A stretch of 40,741 nt of DNA, from contig CAJQKF010000072.1 of the NCBI GenBank assembly GCA_905478855.1, positions 1 through 40,741 on the forward strand. The letters run 5' to 3'. The DNA comes from an uncultured Gammaproteobacteria bacterium (GTDB lineage Bacteria > Pseudomonadota > Gammaproteobacteria > Arenicellales > CAJQKF01). A program made the position numbers and the translations under genes. Positions 1-8,374 of the stretch are shown in pieces (within the stretch, counting starts at the first letter, position 1; each line of letters begins with the position of its first letter). The notes beneath the pieces are model-generated. The model made no database searches. It was not told the origin of the DNA and worked only from the letters and a program-made list of their open reading frames with translations.

Positions 1-138
<138 letters not shown>

Positions 139-253
139 GCCTTCGTTCGAATAGGTTGTTTGCAGACTGCAACGTGTTGAGAATAGTCACGAGTAACGGC
201 GACTTAAATCTCGGAATACTATGAAACCAAATAATCTTAGGAGTGCAGAATAC

Positions 254-466
254 CTATTTATCAACTACCCGATAATCTGCGTTGATTACTTCGTTTCGGT
301 ACTTGCGACGCTTCCACCACGCATAACCCGCGAATGAGGTAACGGCCATGATGGCGATGCCTAAGGCAATCAGTCCGACGAAGAATCCCAGGATCAGGCT
401 TATCGCAGCGATAATAATCTGTAGAATTTGGCTACCACGGCTAGGTAGCTTCGCTTGAGAGTTCAT
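254..466 (-). CDS. Small membrane protein, 70 aa, function unknown
   Basis: The 70-residue product has a polar N-terminus, a long hydrophobic stretch at about residues 14-50 able to form one or two membrane helices, a basic WWKRRKYR segment and an acidic/aromatic tail ending DYRVVDK. Small gammaproteobacterial membrane proteins with a C-terminal (E/D)Y.V(V/I)D motif are common but uncharacterised, so the cytoplasmic tail motif may be functional. On the minus strand a GAGG-type ribosome site sits just ahead of the ATG at 466. The gene stands alone between the IS21 remnant and a repeat cluster. No function is assigned. Confidence 0.6.
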   Translation of the reverse strand: MNSQAKLPSRGSQILQIIIAAISLILGFFVGLIALGIAIMAVTSFAGYAWWKRRKYRNEVINADYRVVDK

Positions 467-592
467 ATCTAATCCTCAGCAACAAGATTGGTTGGTTTTA
501 TAGTTCTCTCAGTATAACCGGATTTTCCGAGTGAGAATGTTGAAAGCCAGTGGGAAAATATTAGCGGTTCGTCATAATCCGAATTGAGTGCA

Positions 593-629
593 GCGGATAA
601 AAGCGGGCGGATAAAAGCGGTAAAAGCGG
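593..629. repeat. 14-bp tandem repeat GCGGATAAAAGCGG
   Basis: GCGGATAAAAGCGG occurs at 593-606 and again, immediately abutting, at 607-620. A partial copy TAAAAGCGG follows at 621-629 and runs into GGGACATCCATC. The repeat is exact across both full copies. Confidence 0.85.
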
Positions 630-704
630 GGACATCCATCAACTGTGATGATTGGATTAATGGGTGTCTTCACTTCGTGTATTGCGGCAAACACAGGGGT
701 ACGA

Positions 705-769
705 GGGTGTCCTGAATCTTCTGTTCGGGTGTCCTGAACCTTCGAAAGACATGGGTGTCCTGAACCTTC
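705..769. repeat. Three direct copies of a 17-bp repeat GGGTGTCCTGAAYCTTC
   Basis: Copies lie at 705-721, 727-743 and 753-769, separated by 5 and 9 nt. The first differs from the others only by T for C at position 13. A degenerate copy (GGGTGTCTTCACTTC) is at 662-676 and a partial one (CTGAACCTT) at 771-779. The short uneven gaps exclude a CRISPR array. Similar GTGTCCT-type repeats often accompany transposase genes, but no transposase is next to these. Confidence 0.85.
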
Positions 770-800
770 TCTGAACCTTATTACTTTCACTATTACTATC

Positions 801-912
801 GGTGTATATTTTGGTAAAGCCATTATGGTGATAGTGTGTCCAGTTTATGCGGCCTGTTTAGGTGTATATGTTGATCAGCCGTGTCATTTGTTGAGGTGAA
901 TATTTGGTCATT
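801..912. repeat. Three GGTG(T/A)ATAT repeats, possible IS terminal-repeat cluster
   Basis: Related motifs begin at 801 (GGTGTATATTTTGGTAAAG), 861 (GGTGTATATGTTGATCAG) and 895 (GGTGAATATTTGGTCATTTG). IS21-family ends carry several short direct repeats of about 20 bp, and an IstA fragment lies at the left edge, so this may be one eroded end. No exact terminal CA or target duplication was identified. Confidence 0.35.
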
Positions 913-1007
913 TGCAACAGGTGGCGAATAACCTTTCCTTTGTCTTTTTTTGATAGCGGCGCATTCAACTAGAAAATTACTCTGAGTAAATACAAGAATC
1001 ATGGGTC

Positions 1008-1703
1008 TTACATCAAACTCTGGAGTTTTAGACGAGCCTGCTCCATACATCCAGCATCGGCCAAGTCAGTGACAATTTGTATGCTATCGGGGTGAATTTC
1101 CGGCAAATGGATAATGAACACTTCCATTTCAGGTTTTGTGTCGTGGTAGAACCGAAACCATTGGCTCTGGTTAATTTGTACTTCTAATGGCCAAGCTATT
1201 CTAAATTGCCCCTCTTCCCATTCGAGTTTAACTTCATTACCACTGTCAATATCCAACATCGTCCAACTGTCGGCATAGTCGACATCACTTCTTGCTATTC
1301 CAGCTAAGCTATAGTCTGAGATACAAAAGGGGCCATTCGTATTGAGTTTAATTGCCCAAGATTCGTGAATGTACGCGGCTCTTCTGCCTACGGCAAGAGA
1401 TCCCTGGTTTTGCATACCGGCTAAAACATCGGCAAGTTTTTGCGCTATCCCCGGGTTATGTGATGATATATCACTGGGAGGCCAACCTTCGATAGGTCCG
1501 CCAACGGTATAAATTGTGCCTGAGTCGGACACCAATGTTACCGAGTCGCCCTCGTAAAGTTGAAAGGCGGAATCGTCATTAAGGACAGAGCCAACCGGAA
1601 TGCTACTAACGTTGCTATGCAGGGCAACGAACTCAATTGCCTGCACCAAGCCAGACGAAATAAGAAGCAATAATATTATAAAAGGTCGTAAGCTATTAAT
1701 CAT
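1008..1703 (-). CDS. Secreted FecR-like protein paired with CHASE2 cyclase
   Basis: The 231-residue product begins with a clear signal peptide (hydrophobic IILLLLISSGLVQA, likely cleavage after QA near residue 22). Residues about 25-75 follow the FecR-like pattern: a polar beta segment, then an LYEGDSVTLVSDSG stretch and a V.GP turn. The rest is not assigned, though two cysteines (in GPFCISD and DAGCMEQ) could form a periplasmic disulfide. The ATG lies 5 nt after the stop of the upstream CHASE2 adenylyl cyclase, so the two genes are probably co-transcribed. FecR-like proteins are common partners of CHASE2 proteins, and this one may present a periplasmic signal to the sensor. The domain assignment is by pattern only. 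Confidence 0.65.
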   Translation of the reverse strand: MINSLRPFIILLLLISSGLVQAIEFVALHSNVSSIPVGSVLNDDSAFQLYEGDSVTLVSDSGTIYTVGGPIEGWPPSDISSHNPGIAQKLADVLAGMQNQGSLAVGRRAAYIHESWAIKLNTNGPFCISDYSLAGIARSDVDYADSWTMLDIDSGNEVKLEWEEGQFRIAWPLEVQINQSQWFRFYHDTKPEMEVFIIHLPEIHPDSIQIVTDLADAGCMEQARLKLQSLM

Positions 1704-1708
1704 GTCTC

Positions 1709-3655
1709 TTATTTCTCTTTTAGTGTAATGGTGGATCCGGTTTCTCCTTTGCTCAATCGATTATAGTGAAACCGAACCAAATAATCATCTTGGTAACTCT
1801 GACGCAAACGACCGAAAGCTTCTATCGCACTGGGACCATTCATAGCAAGATAGGCCTTGCGATAATCATCGGTTGGCGCAAGGTCCTGAGTGCTGGTTAG
1901 TATTTCATAGGCCATAATAGCTTGTTTCTTTCCCTTAAGAAGTAAGTTTCCTATTGGTCGGAGATTCAAATTCTTACATCGATTAGCCGTGCTTTCTGAA
2001 ACACAAATTCTACTCCCGAAATGCTTGTTAACGGATTCCAGTCGAGCCGCAGTGTTTACAGCGTCTCCATGAGCGGTGTAATCAAATCGTTCCTTTCCAC
2101 CATAGTTTCCGACAATTCCAATACCGGTATGAATGCCTATTCGAGTTACGCCGAGATTAATATTTTCCTGCTTTGCTTTCTTACGTAATGCCTCGCAACA
2201 AGCATCAAGCGCCAATGCGCACTTCACGGCTTTTTGTGCATGGTCTTGCTGATTCAGCGGCGCATTAAAAAATACATGTAAGGCATCCCCTACTATTTTA
2301 TCCAGCGTTCCTTCGTGTTTTAAGACCACCGCACAGACTTCGTCCAGATAGTTGTTTAACAAACTGACCAGAATTCCCGGCTGCAGTGATTCTGTAAGAC
2401 CGGTAAAATCTTGTAGATCTGTAAACAAAAAGGTGAGTTCACGCTTTTCACCCCCGGTAACGAGTTTTTCAGGATTGGAGCTGATTTGCGCTACGACTTG
2501 GGGAGCAAGATATTTACTAAATGCCTGTTTAAGGAATTTTTTGTGTATATTCTCTGCACTCCAATCCCTGATTGCAGATATAGACGCAGCCAGAAAATAG
2601 CCAAAGGTGGGTAGCAAAACAGGTAATAACAGCTTAAATTCTGCGCTTAAGTACCAATTTGTTATCCAGAATAAGATTGTAATAACCGTGATTAGAAACA
2701 GACGATTTACCACAGAAGTTCGAATATTTGTTAACGTGGTGCCGGCTAGACACATAAACCAAAGAATGCCTAGCGAGAGAAAAAATGGAGAGACCCACAA
2801 GAATCGCTGATCTAATAATTGGGTGAGGGCCAAGCCATGTAGAATAACCCCAGGGACATCTCTTTGCTTAATTTGAATACTTACAGGTGATCTGTGTCGG
2901 TCTGCAAGCGGGAGATTCTGACCTATAAGGATAATTCTATCTTTGAACCATGCTGCCGGAAGTAAAGGAATATGCTGGATTTCGAATGTCCTAAAAAAAC
3001 CTTTGGATTCCTTGGGTCGTTGCATAGTATCTAATCGTAACAAATGTTGATTAGGGATTGTTACGCCGGCAATACCAGCTAGTTGCGCGGCCAGACCCAA
3101 GATCACATCAGAAGCTTCCGAAATGCGAAGTGGAACATGACGCACCATACCATCTCGACTATCATACTCTACCCGTGCAGATCCTTGCCTAAGTCCGGAT
3201 GTCATCTTCTTAAGATATGTTTTTTGCTCCTTAGTGAGACCATCACGAAGCTCGGCAGAGGCGACAACAACAGGCATATCAGTTTGATGAAGCCACTTAA
3301 ACAGCGCTTCATCCTTAGGTGGTTCAGTTGGTTGATCAAATAGCAAATCGATGCCCACAGATTGCACCCCGATGCTTTCAAATCGTTGTAAAATCTCGAG
3401 TAAAAAGCCTCTATCTATAGGACTTCGATATGGGAACTTGGCAAGAGTTGCCTCAGTAATTTCAATAATTACAATATCTTTTGCACCGTCAGACACTTGT
3501 GCATTGTGGGAAACACGTAAATCGTTCAGCCAGTTTTCACCTGTATGCAATATAGGTGAAATCACCAGTAACAGCCAACAGATCGCCGTTACCAATAGCG
3601 AAACAAAAACATGCCATCGAATGCGCCAAGTCTTCACGCTATTTAACGCACACAA
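1709..3655 (-). CDS. CHASE2-domain class III adenylyl cyclase
   Basis: This 648-residue sensor should make cAMP from ATP. An N-terminal membrane helix (about 14-34) precedes a periplasmic CHASE2 domain (about 45-275; note the GIDLLFD and VPGVILHG motifs). Three membrane helices follow (about 288-365), then a cytoplasmic cyclase domain (about 405-585). Metal-binding Asp413 (FTDLQDFT) and Asp457 (KIVGDAL), adenine-selecting Lys453 and Thr527 (DYTAHGD), and transition-state Asn534 and Arg538 (NTAARLE) are all present, so it looks active and ATP-specific. The longest frame starts at a TTG (3655); a GTG at 3637 is an alternative, and neither has a strong ribosome site. A FecR-like gene follows after 5 nt. 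Confidence 0.93.
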   Translation of the reverse strand: MCALNSVKTWRIRWHVFVSLLVTAICWLLLVISPILHTGENWLNDLRVSHNAQVSDGAKDIVIIEITEATLAKFPYRSPIDRGFLLEILQRFESIGVQSVGIDLLFDQPTEPPKDEALFKWLHQTDMPVVVASAELRDGLTKEQKTYLKKMTSGLRQGSARVEYDSRDGMVRHVPLRISEASDVILGLAAQLAGIAGVTIPNQHLLRLDTMQRPKESKGFFRTFEIQHIPLLPAAWFKDRIILIGQNLPLADRHRSPVSIQIKQRDVPGVILHGLALTQLLDQRFLWVSPFFLSLGILWFMCLAGTTLTNIRTSVVNRLFLITVITILFWITNWYLSAEFKLLLPVLLPTFGYFLAASISAIRDWSAENIHKKFLKQAFSKYLAPQVVAQISSNPEKLVTGGEKRELTFLFTDLQDFTGLTESLQPGILVSLLNNYLDEVCAVVLKHEGTLDKIVGDALHVFFNAPLNQQDHAQKAVKCALALDACCEALRKKAKQENINLGVTRIGIHTGIGIVGNYGGKERFDYTAHGDAVNTAARLESVNKHFGSRICVSESTANRCKNLNLRPIGNLLLKGKKQAIMAYEILTSTQDLAPTDDYRKAYLAMNGPSAIEAFGRLRQSYQDDYLVRFHYNRLSKGETGSTITLKEK

Positions 3656-3729
3656 TAAGATTGATCGGTTTAAGAATTACCGAAGTAGACACTATCCAAT
3701 ATTTTTTTTGCACATTTCAACCTCAGAGG

Positions 3730-4083
3730 TGGCCCCCATTCAATGGACAGTAGTTAAAGAATGTTAAGTATACTTCTGTGTTGTTGGATCTCTAATTGCC
3801 CTACCTGTTGTCAAGGTAGTAGAGCAGCATAATAGACGTGAGCAGGTTTTGATTTCAAGGTCTGATATTTTTTCTTCGTGTTGTAGAACTGGGAGTAGTT
3901 GTTTACGCCTTATTTAGCTTGTATGAGCATTTCGTAAGCATTTAGATATACCTCTCTATATTTCACACTATGCCACAATCTTTCAATAAACACATTGTTA
4001 ATCCAGCATCCTTTGCTGTCCATTGAGATACGCATATGGTGCTTTTTTAGAGCGTCAATACAAAATTCGTATCCATGATACTT
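3730..4083 (-). mobile_element. IS3-family insertion sequence remnant (3' part with right end)
   Basis: The left boundary shows an IS3-type terminal sequence, TGGCCCCCATTCAATGGACA at 3730-3749, reading inward. About 160 bp of non-coding DNA follows, then the C-terminal end of OrfB on the minus strand (stop at 3910). That layout, a short tail between the orfB stop and the right inverted repeat, is normal for IS3 elements. The upstream part of orfB, orfA and the left end are missing; coding similarity ends at about 4080, three bases from the stop of the broken GAF-cyclase gene. Confidence 0.65.
3910..4080 (-). pseudogene. IS3-family OrfB transposase, C-terminal fragment
   Basis: Fifty-seven codons read without interruption to a TAA at 3910-3912. 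They encode the end of the integrase core: ALKKHHMRISMD, then a segment ending NNVFIERLW that carries the catalytic Glu of the DDE triad, then HSVKYREVYLNAYE. A stop lies just upstream in the same frame, so the fragment has no start and is not expressed as a transposase. It is too short to appear as a conventional ORF. Confidence 0.8.
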
Positions 4084-5553
4084 CTATAATTTATCCAGCT
4101 GCGCCAACGCTCTTTTGAGGGCATCTTTCGTCTTTCGCTTGTTGCCACGATTGCCTTCAATGGAAATTTTCACGCCGTCGTCTTCATGGTGAAAGTAGTT
4201 CTCGTTTTTCGCAAGATCATCTATTGTGCCAAGAACTCGAGATGTTTTTACCGGTTTAGAGAATCCTTTTATGCTAGTCGCTTCCTGCTCTTCTGCAAGC
4301 AGCCAGTCCTTGACCATTGAGTAGGTCTCAGCAGACAATGAAATGCCACCTTAGTTCGCGTGTGATTCCAATCTGGCGGCGAGGTTTACCTCGTGTCCAA
4401 TGATGGTTTGGTCCATGCAGTTCTGACTGCCAAAATTTCCCACCGTGCAATAACCACTGTTGATACCCACTCGCGCTTCGAAAGGGCGATCAATCAAGCC
4501 TTTTTCACGCCAACATAGTTTCAACTGATGCAACCGGATTTGCATTTTCAATGCCATACGAACACAAGCCTCAGCGTCTTCTTTTACCCCCTTACTCCCC
4601 GGATCCCCGAAGTAGCAAAGTATTGCGTCTCCGATGAACTTATCGAAAGTAGCGCCATACTTCTCGGCAATCGTGGACATCTCGGTTAGATATTCGTTGA
4701 GAAGCGCGGTCAGTTCTTTCGACTCCAGTTGGTCGGTGATTTCGGTAAAACTTACGATGTCTGAGAAAAATATTGTTAGCTTCTTTCGCTACGACTCAAT
4801 GATTACATCTTGTTCTCCGGAGATGATGGTTTGATAAAGTTGTGGCGAGATGTACTTCGCCAATTGATGCGAAACTTTTTCCAAAATTGAATTAGTTTGT
4901 CGGAGTTTATTTACCATTCGCGTGTTCTCGATCGCGATCGTAGCCTGAGCCGCAAATGCTCGCAAGATGGCTAACTGTTGATTGGTCAGCTGACCCAGAT
5001 CAATTCGAACAATACTAAGTACTCCGATAGCTTTGCCATCAATTAGCAGCGGCATCATTGTGACTGCACGATAACCGGTCGCAAGAAAATTCTTTATTCT
5101 GGCGCTGTCCTCATTCGGTGCATTTGCAACATCCGGAATATCCATCTCCTTTCCCTCTAAGATCGCGACGCCATGCATATACTCGCGGGTTAGGGGAACT
5201 GGGAAACGTTGGCGCCATGCTTTGGCTCGATCGGGGTCTTCATCTGCAAGCGCAACAGCATTAACTTTGTTACCCACGGAAAGCGCCACGCTGATCGCTG
5301 CCCCCGGAAACAACTTTGACCCGCTTCGAGCGATTGCATCGAACACGGGTTGTGCATCACTTGGCGAGTTGCTGATGATATGCAGAATTTCATTTGTTGC
5401 AACTTGACGGTCCAGGGCCTCTCGCAGTTCGCGTTCTAATACGCCTAGTTCGACCCTTGGCTCGATCCCAGAAGCACTATTGTCATTATTAAAAGGTTTA
5501 TTTCGGCTTTTAGTAATGTCAATTCTTTCGTTACTATTGGGTATTGGATGGTT
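4084..5553 (-). pseudogene. GAF-domain class III adenylyl cyclase, broken by two in-frame stops
   Basis: One minus-strand frame covers 5553-4084 with no frameshift but with a TAG at 4789-4791 and a TAA at 4351-4353. The order is a lead with EALDRQVATNEILHIISNSP, a GAF domain (about 5390-4900), an ISPQLYQTIISGE linker, and a cyclase domain. The cyclase starts right after the TAG (RKKLTIFFSDIVSFTE) and continues through DKFIGDAILCYFGDP to VNLAARLES, three codons before the TAA. Metal Asp residues, the adenine-site Lys and the Asn/Arg pair are retained. Upstream the frame closes at a TAG (5554-5556) and contains no ATG before the GAF domain, so the 5' end also seems lost. The 3' end abuts an IS3 remnant. 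Confidence 0.85.
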
Positions 5554-5623
5554 CTAAAATCGGCCATACAGATTTTTTATTGGTACCCGACGACCCTTAG
5601 CTTCAGTTTTATGTATAGAGGTC

Positions 5624-7399
5624 TCATTTCTCATTTTGTAGATTCCAAAGCCGGCTATACTCGCCATTTTGTGCCAGCAGTTGTTGGTGGGTACCGCGCT
5701 CGGTAATTCTGCCATCTTTAAGCACTAAAATAAGATTGCTATCAACGATTGTAGATAACCGATGGGCTATAACCAGAGTTGTTCTATCTACGGATATGCT
5801 TTCCAGGGCTGATTGGATACTGTGTTCGGCTTGCGAATCCAGAGACGATGTGGCTTCATCAAGTACTAAAATGGGTGGGTTTTTTAACATGGTTCGTGCA
5901 ATAGCCACCCGTTGTTTTTCGCCACCTGAAAGTTTTAATCCTCGTTCACCGACAATGGTATCGAGACCTTGGGGTAGACAAGCAACGTATCGCTCCAGAT
6001 CAGCATGTCGAATGGCGTTCCTAACATCTTCTCGTGAAGCGCTTGGACGCCCATATAGAAGGTTTGCGAGCAATGTATCGTTGAACAGTACTGTGTCTTG
6101 AGGAACCACACCAATAGCTGCACGGAGGCTTTTTATATCGAGCTGACGAATATCCAGATTGTTTATCAGGATTGAGCCCCCGGTTGGGTCAAATAGCCTG
6201 AATAGTAAACGCATTAACGTTGATTTTCCGGATCCGCTCGGTCCGACTACGGCTATTTTCTGACCGTGCGGTACCACAAAACTGATATTGTTCAGAATAT
6301 GGCGATCGTCGTTATAATGAAAGTGTATGTTACGAAACTCTATATCGGCCTTACTAGCATCGAGCTTCACCGCATCAACAGGTTGCGTTATCTCGGGTGG
6401 AACATCCAGCAACGCGAACATCTTATCCATATCGGCAATGCTATGCTTTATCTCTCGAAACACTGAGCCAAGAAAGTTTAGCGGAATAAAAAGCTGAATC
6501 ATAAATGCATTGACCATGACAAACTCTCCGAGTGTCATGTTTCCTTCGACCACTTGCTGCGACGCCAAAATAAGTAGCAGGGTTAAACCGATACCTATAA
6601 TAAAGCCCTGTCCAGTATTTAATAGTGCCAAGGAGACTTGGCTTTTAACGGATGCTTTTTCCCATATCTGCAAATTTTGATTATATTTATCCGCTTCAAG
6701 GGCTTCATTATTGAAGTACTTTACGGTCTCAAAGTTTATTAGCGAATCGATTGCCGTGGTATTGGCATTGGAGTCCGCATTGTTCATTTCTATGCGGAAC
6801 TTGAGGCGCCACTCGGTTACTTTCCAGGTATAGAAGAAATAGATAACAACCGTTACCACCGTGATTATGGCGAAAATTGAATCAAGTTTTGATAACAAAA
6901 TAAGACAAACAACGATTATTTCGAAAATGGTCGGAAAGACGCTAAATATTAGTAAATTAAGCAGTTGTGTAATGCTACGGCTTCCACGCTCAAGATCACG
7001 GGATAATCCACCTGTATGGCGTTCCAGATGAAATCGTTGCGATAAATTATGTAAATGGCGAAAAATTCTTAATGATATTTCCCGTGTTGCTTGTTGGGCT
7101 GCCTGAGCGAACACTGCATTTCTAAGCTGTTGAAATACAATTGTCGACAAACGCAGCAACCCATAACCGATTACAAGAGCAACGGGCACGGCAACGATAA
7201 TATCTGCCGTGCTATCGAGGTCCAGTACATCAATAATTTCCTTCAGCATTAGCGGTACACCAATATTTGCCAATTTGGCCAATATTAGAAAACTTATTGC
7301 TATGCCGACACGAACCCGATGCTGCAATAGATACGGTAGTAATGTTCCCAATGTTTGGGTGTCTCTTCGTTGTTGAACGTGAGAGTGGTTGTCGGTCAT
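5624..7399 (-). CDS. Atm1/HMT1-type ABC exporter (fused permease and ATPase)
   Basis: The 591-residue half-transporter has a membrane domain of six helices (about residues 25-320) and a nucleotide-binding domain. Walker A is GPSGSGKST (386-394), the signature LSGGEKQR (490-497), Walker B ILVLDE (510-515) and the switch His546. The segment NANTTAIDSLINFETVKYFN (211-230) and the RDLERGSRSI motif are hallmarks of the Atm1 subfamily, which exports glutathione-linked sulfur or metal conjugates, rather than MsbA. It would work as a homodimer in the inner membrane. The gene is alone on the minus strand, with the broken cyclase downstream. The exact substrate cannot be read from sequence. Confidence 0.92.
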   Translation of the reverse strand: MTDNHSHVQQRRDTQTLGTLLPYLLQHRVRVGIAISFLILAKLANIGVPLMLKEIIDVLDLDSTADIIVAVPVALVIGYGLLRLSTIVFQQLRNAVFAQAAQQATREISLRIFRHLHNLSQRFHLERHTGGLSRDLERGSRSITQLLNLLIFSVFPTIFEIIVVCLILLSKLDSIFAIITVVTVVIYFFYTWKVTEWRLKFRIEMNNADSNANTTAIDSLINFETVKYFNNEALEADKYNQNLQIWEKASVKSQVSLALLNTGQGFIIGIGLTLLLILASQQVVEGNMTLGEFVMVNAFMIQLFIPLNFLGSVFREIKHSIADMDKMFALLDVPPEITQPVDAVKLDASKADIEFRNIHFHYNDDRHILNNISFVVPHGQKIAVVGPSGSGKSTLMRLLFRLFDPTGGSILINNLDIRQLDIKSLRAAIGVVPQDTVLFNDTLLANLLYGRPSASREDVRNAIRHADLERYVACLPQGLDTIVGERGLKLSGGEKQRVAIARTMLKNPPILVLDEATSSLDSQAEHSIQSALESISVDRTTLVIAHRLSTIVDSNLILVLKDGRITERGTHQQLLAQNGEYSRLWNLQNEK

Positions 7400-7441
7400 T
7401 ACTTCGCGTGCCGTAGGTTATGCTTCATTCGGTATGTTTAA

Positions 7442-8374
7442 TTAGTTCTTGTTTGTTAAGTATGTCAATTGCTTTTCATCGAAACCGGTTGGCCTGATGC
7501 CGAGTATGCTAAAAGCGCTGTGATCAGTTGCGGTATTACCCTGCATTAGAATGGTTACTTGATCTCGGGTAATAGGGAACCACGGGAATCGATCGAATAT
7601 TCCAGCAACAAACTTTACTCCCCAGGCCGGGGCCGGCATGAATAACTTGTTTGGCTTTCCGGCTACACGAGCGATATGTCGAATGGTCTCTTTCCAGCTT
7701 AGAGTAACAGGCCCAGTTAGAGGATAGGTGTGTGAGTAGGTGCTTTCATGTTCAAGAGCGTTCACAAAAGCATCTGCAACATCTTCGACAAATACCGGGG
7801 CGACCATTTGATCTCCAGCTGAAAAGATATTGAGGTTATTAAAAAATACGGCGGCAGGTATGGGAGGAGATACAAGCTCGTTGAGTAATGTTCCGCAGAA
7901 TTCCATTCGGCCTCTAGGGTCACCGAATATGAGTCCTGGTCTGAATATAGTCCAATTAACGTCACTTTTTCTTAGCAGATCTTCAGCTGCGTATTTACTC
8001 TTCTGGTAGGCTACAGTTTGCGCTTCTACCCCATTCGCACTCATAAGAATGACACGCTTGATGCCATGTTTCTTCGCCGACGCTAGACAGTTTTTGAAGC
8101 CTTCTGTTTGCAATTTCTTGAATGTGATGCCCTTGGCGGGATCTTCTCTTAAAATTCCAATTAGGTAGATGAGTGCATCGCAGTTGGCGTGGCAATTATC
8201 AAGTGCGTGTTGGTCAGACACGTCGCCGGGTATGGCAGTGATAGAGTTATGTTCACGCAGCTTTTCTTTGCTGCCACTTCGAACAAGAATATTTGCGCTG
8301 TGTCCGGCATTTATTAACGAATCAATAATGTAGCTACCGACATATCCGGTGCCGCCAATAATACATACTTTCAT
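7442..8374 (-). CDS. NDUFA9-like atypical SDR / NAD(P)-binding protein
   Basis: Starting at the ATG at 8374, this 310-residue protein opens with the nucleotide-binding loop GGTGYVGSY. It contains the SDR-type YQKSKYAAEDLLR segment, then IFRPGLIFGDPRGRME and a C-terminal region resembling the complex I accessory subunit NDUFA9 family. Such bacterial proteins are oxidoreductase-like or quinone/lipid-associated, with no fixed substrate. An in-frame start exists at 8422, but the ATG at 8374 fits the family N-terminus (MKVCIIGGTGYVG) and overlaps the stop of the upstream glycosylase gene as ATGA, preceded by a GAGA ribosome site. The two genes are probably translationally coupled. Confidence 0.88.
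   Translation of the reverse strand: MKVCIIGGTGYVGSYIIDSLINAGHSANILVRSGSKEKLREHNSITAIPGDVSDQHALDNCHANCDALIYLIGILREDPAKGITFKKLQTEGFKNCLASAKKHGIKRVILMSANGVEAQTVAYQKSKYAAEDLLRKSDVNWTIFRPGLIFGDPRGRMEFCGTLLNELVSPPIPAAVFFNNLNIFSAGDQMVAPVFVEDVADAFVNALEHESTYSHTYPLTGPVTLSWKETIRHIARVAGKPNKLFMPAPAWGVKFVAGIFDRFPWFPITRDQVTILMQGNTATDHSAFSILGIRPTGFDEKQLTYLTNKN

Larger units (their letters stand above)
467..1007. other. 540-bp non-coding stretch rich in short repeats, probably mobile-element debris
   Basis: No convincing gene lies here; the two open frames (572-823 and 823-1050, minus) have low-complexity, family-less translations. The stretch contains a 14-bp tandem repeat (593-629), three copies of a 17-bp repeat (705-769) and three copies of a GGTG(T/A)ATAT motif (801-904). 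With an IstA fragment 500 bp to the left, this is most simply read as eroded insertion-sequence ends and associated repeats. Confidence 0.5.

Noticed and set aside
662..779. Possible CRISPR array
   Set aside because: Only three good repeats of 17 bp with gaps of 5 and 9 nt; no spacer-sized intervals and no cas genes.
572..1050. Two minus-strand open frames (83 and 75 codons) before the FecR-like gene
   Set aside because: The translations span the short repeats, look unlike any protein family and overlap the real gene's 3' end; they are chance frames.
2352..3767. Several plus-strand open frames over the CHASE2 cyclase
   Set aside because: They are antisense shadows of a gene with complete catalytic motifs.
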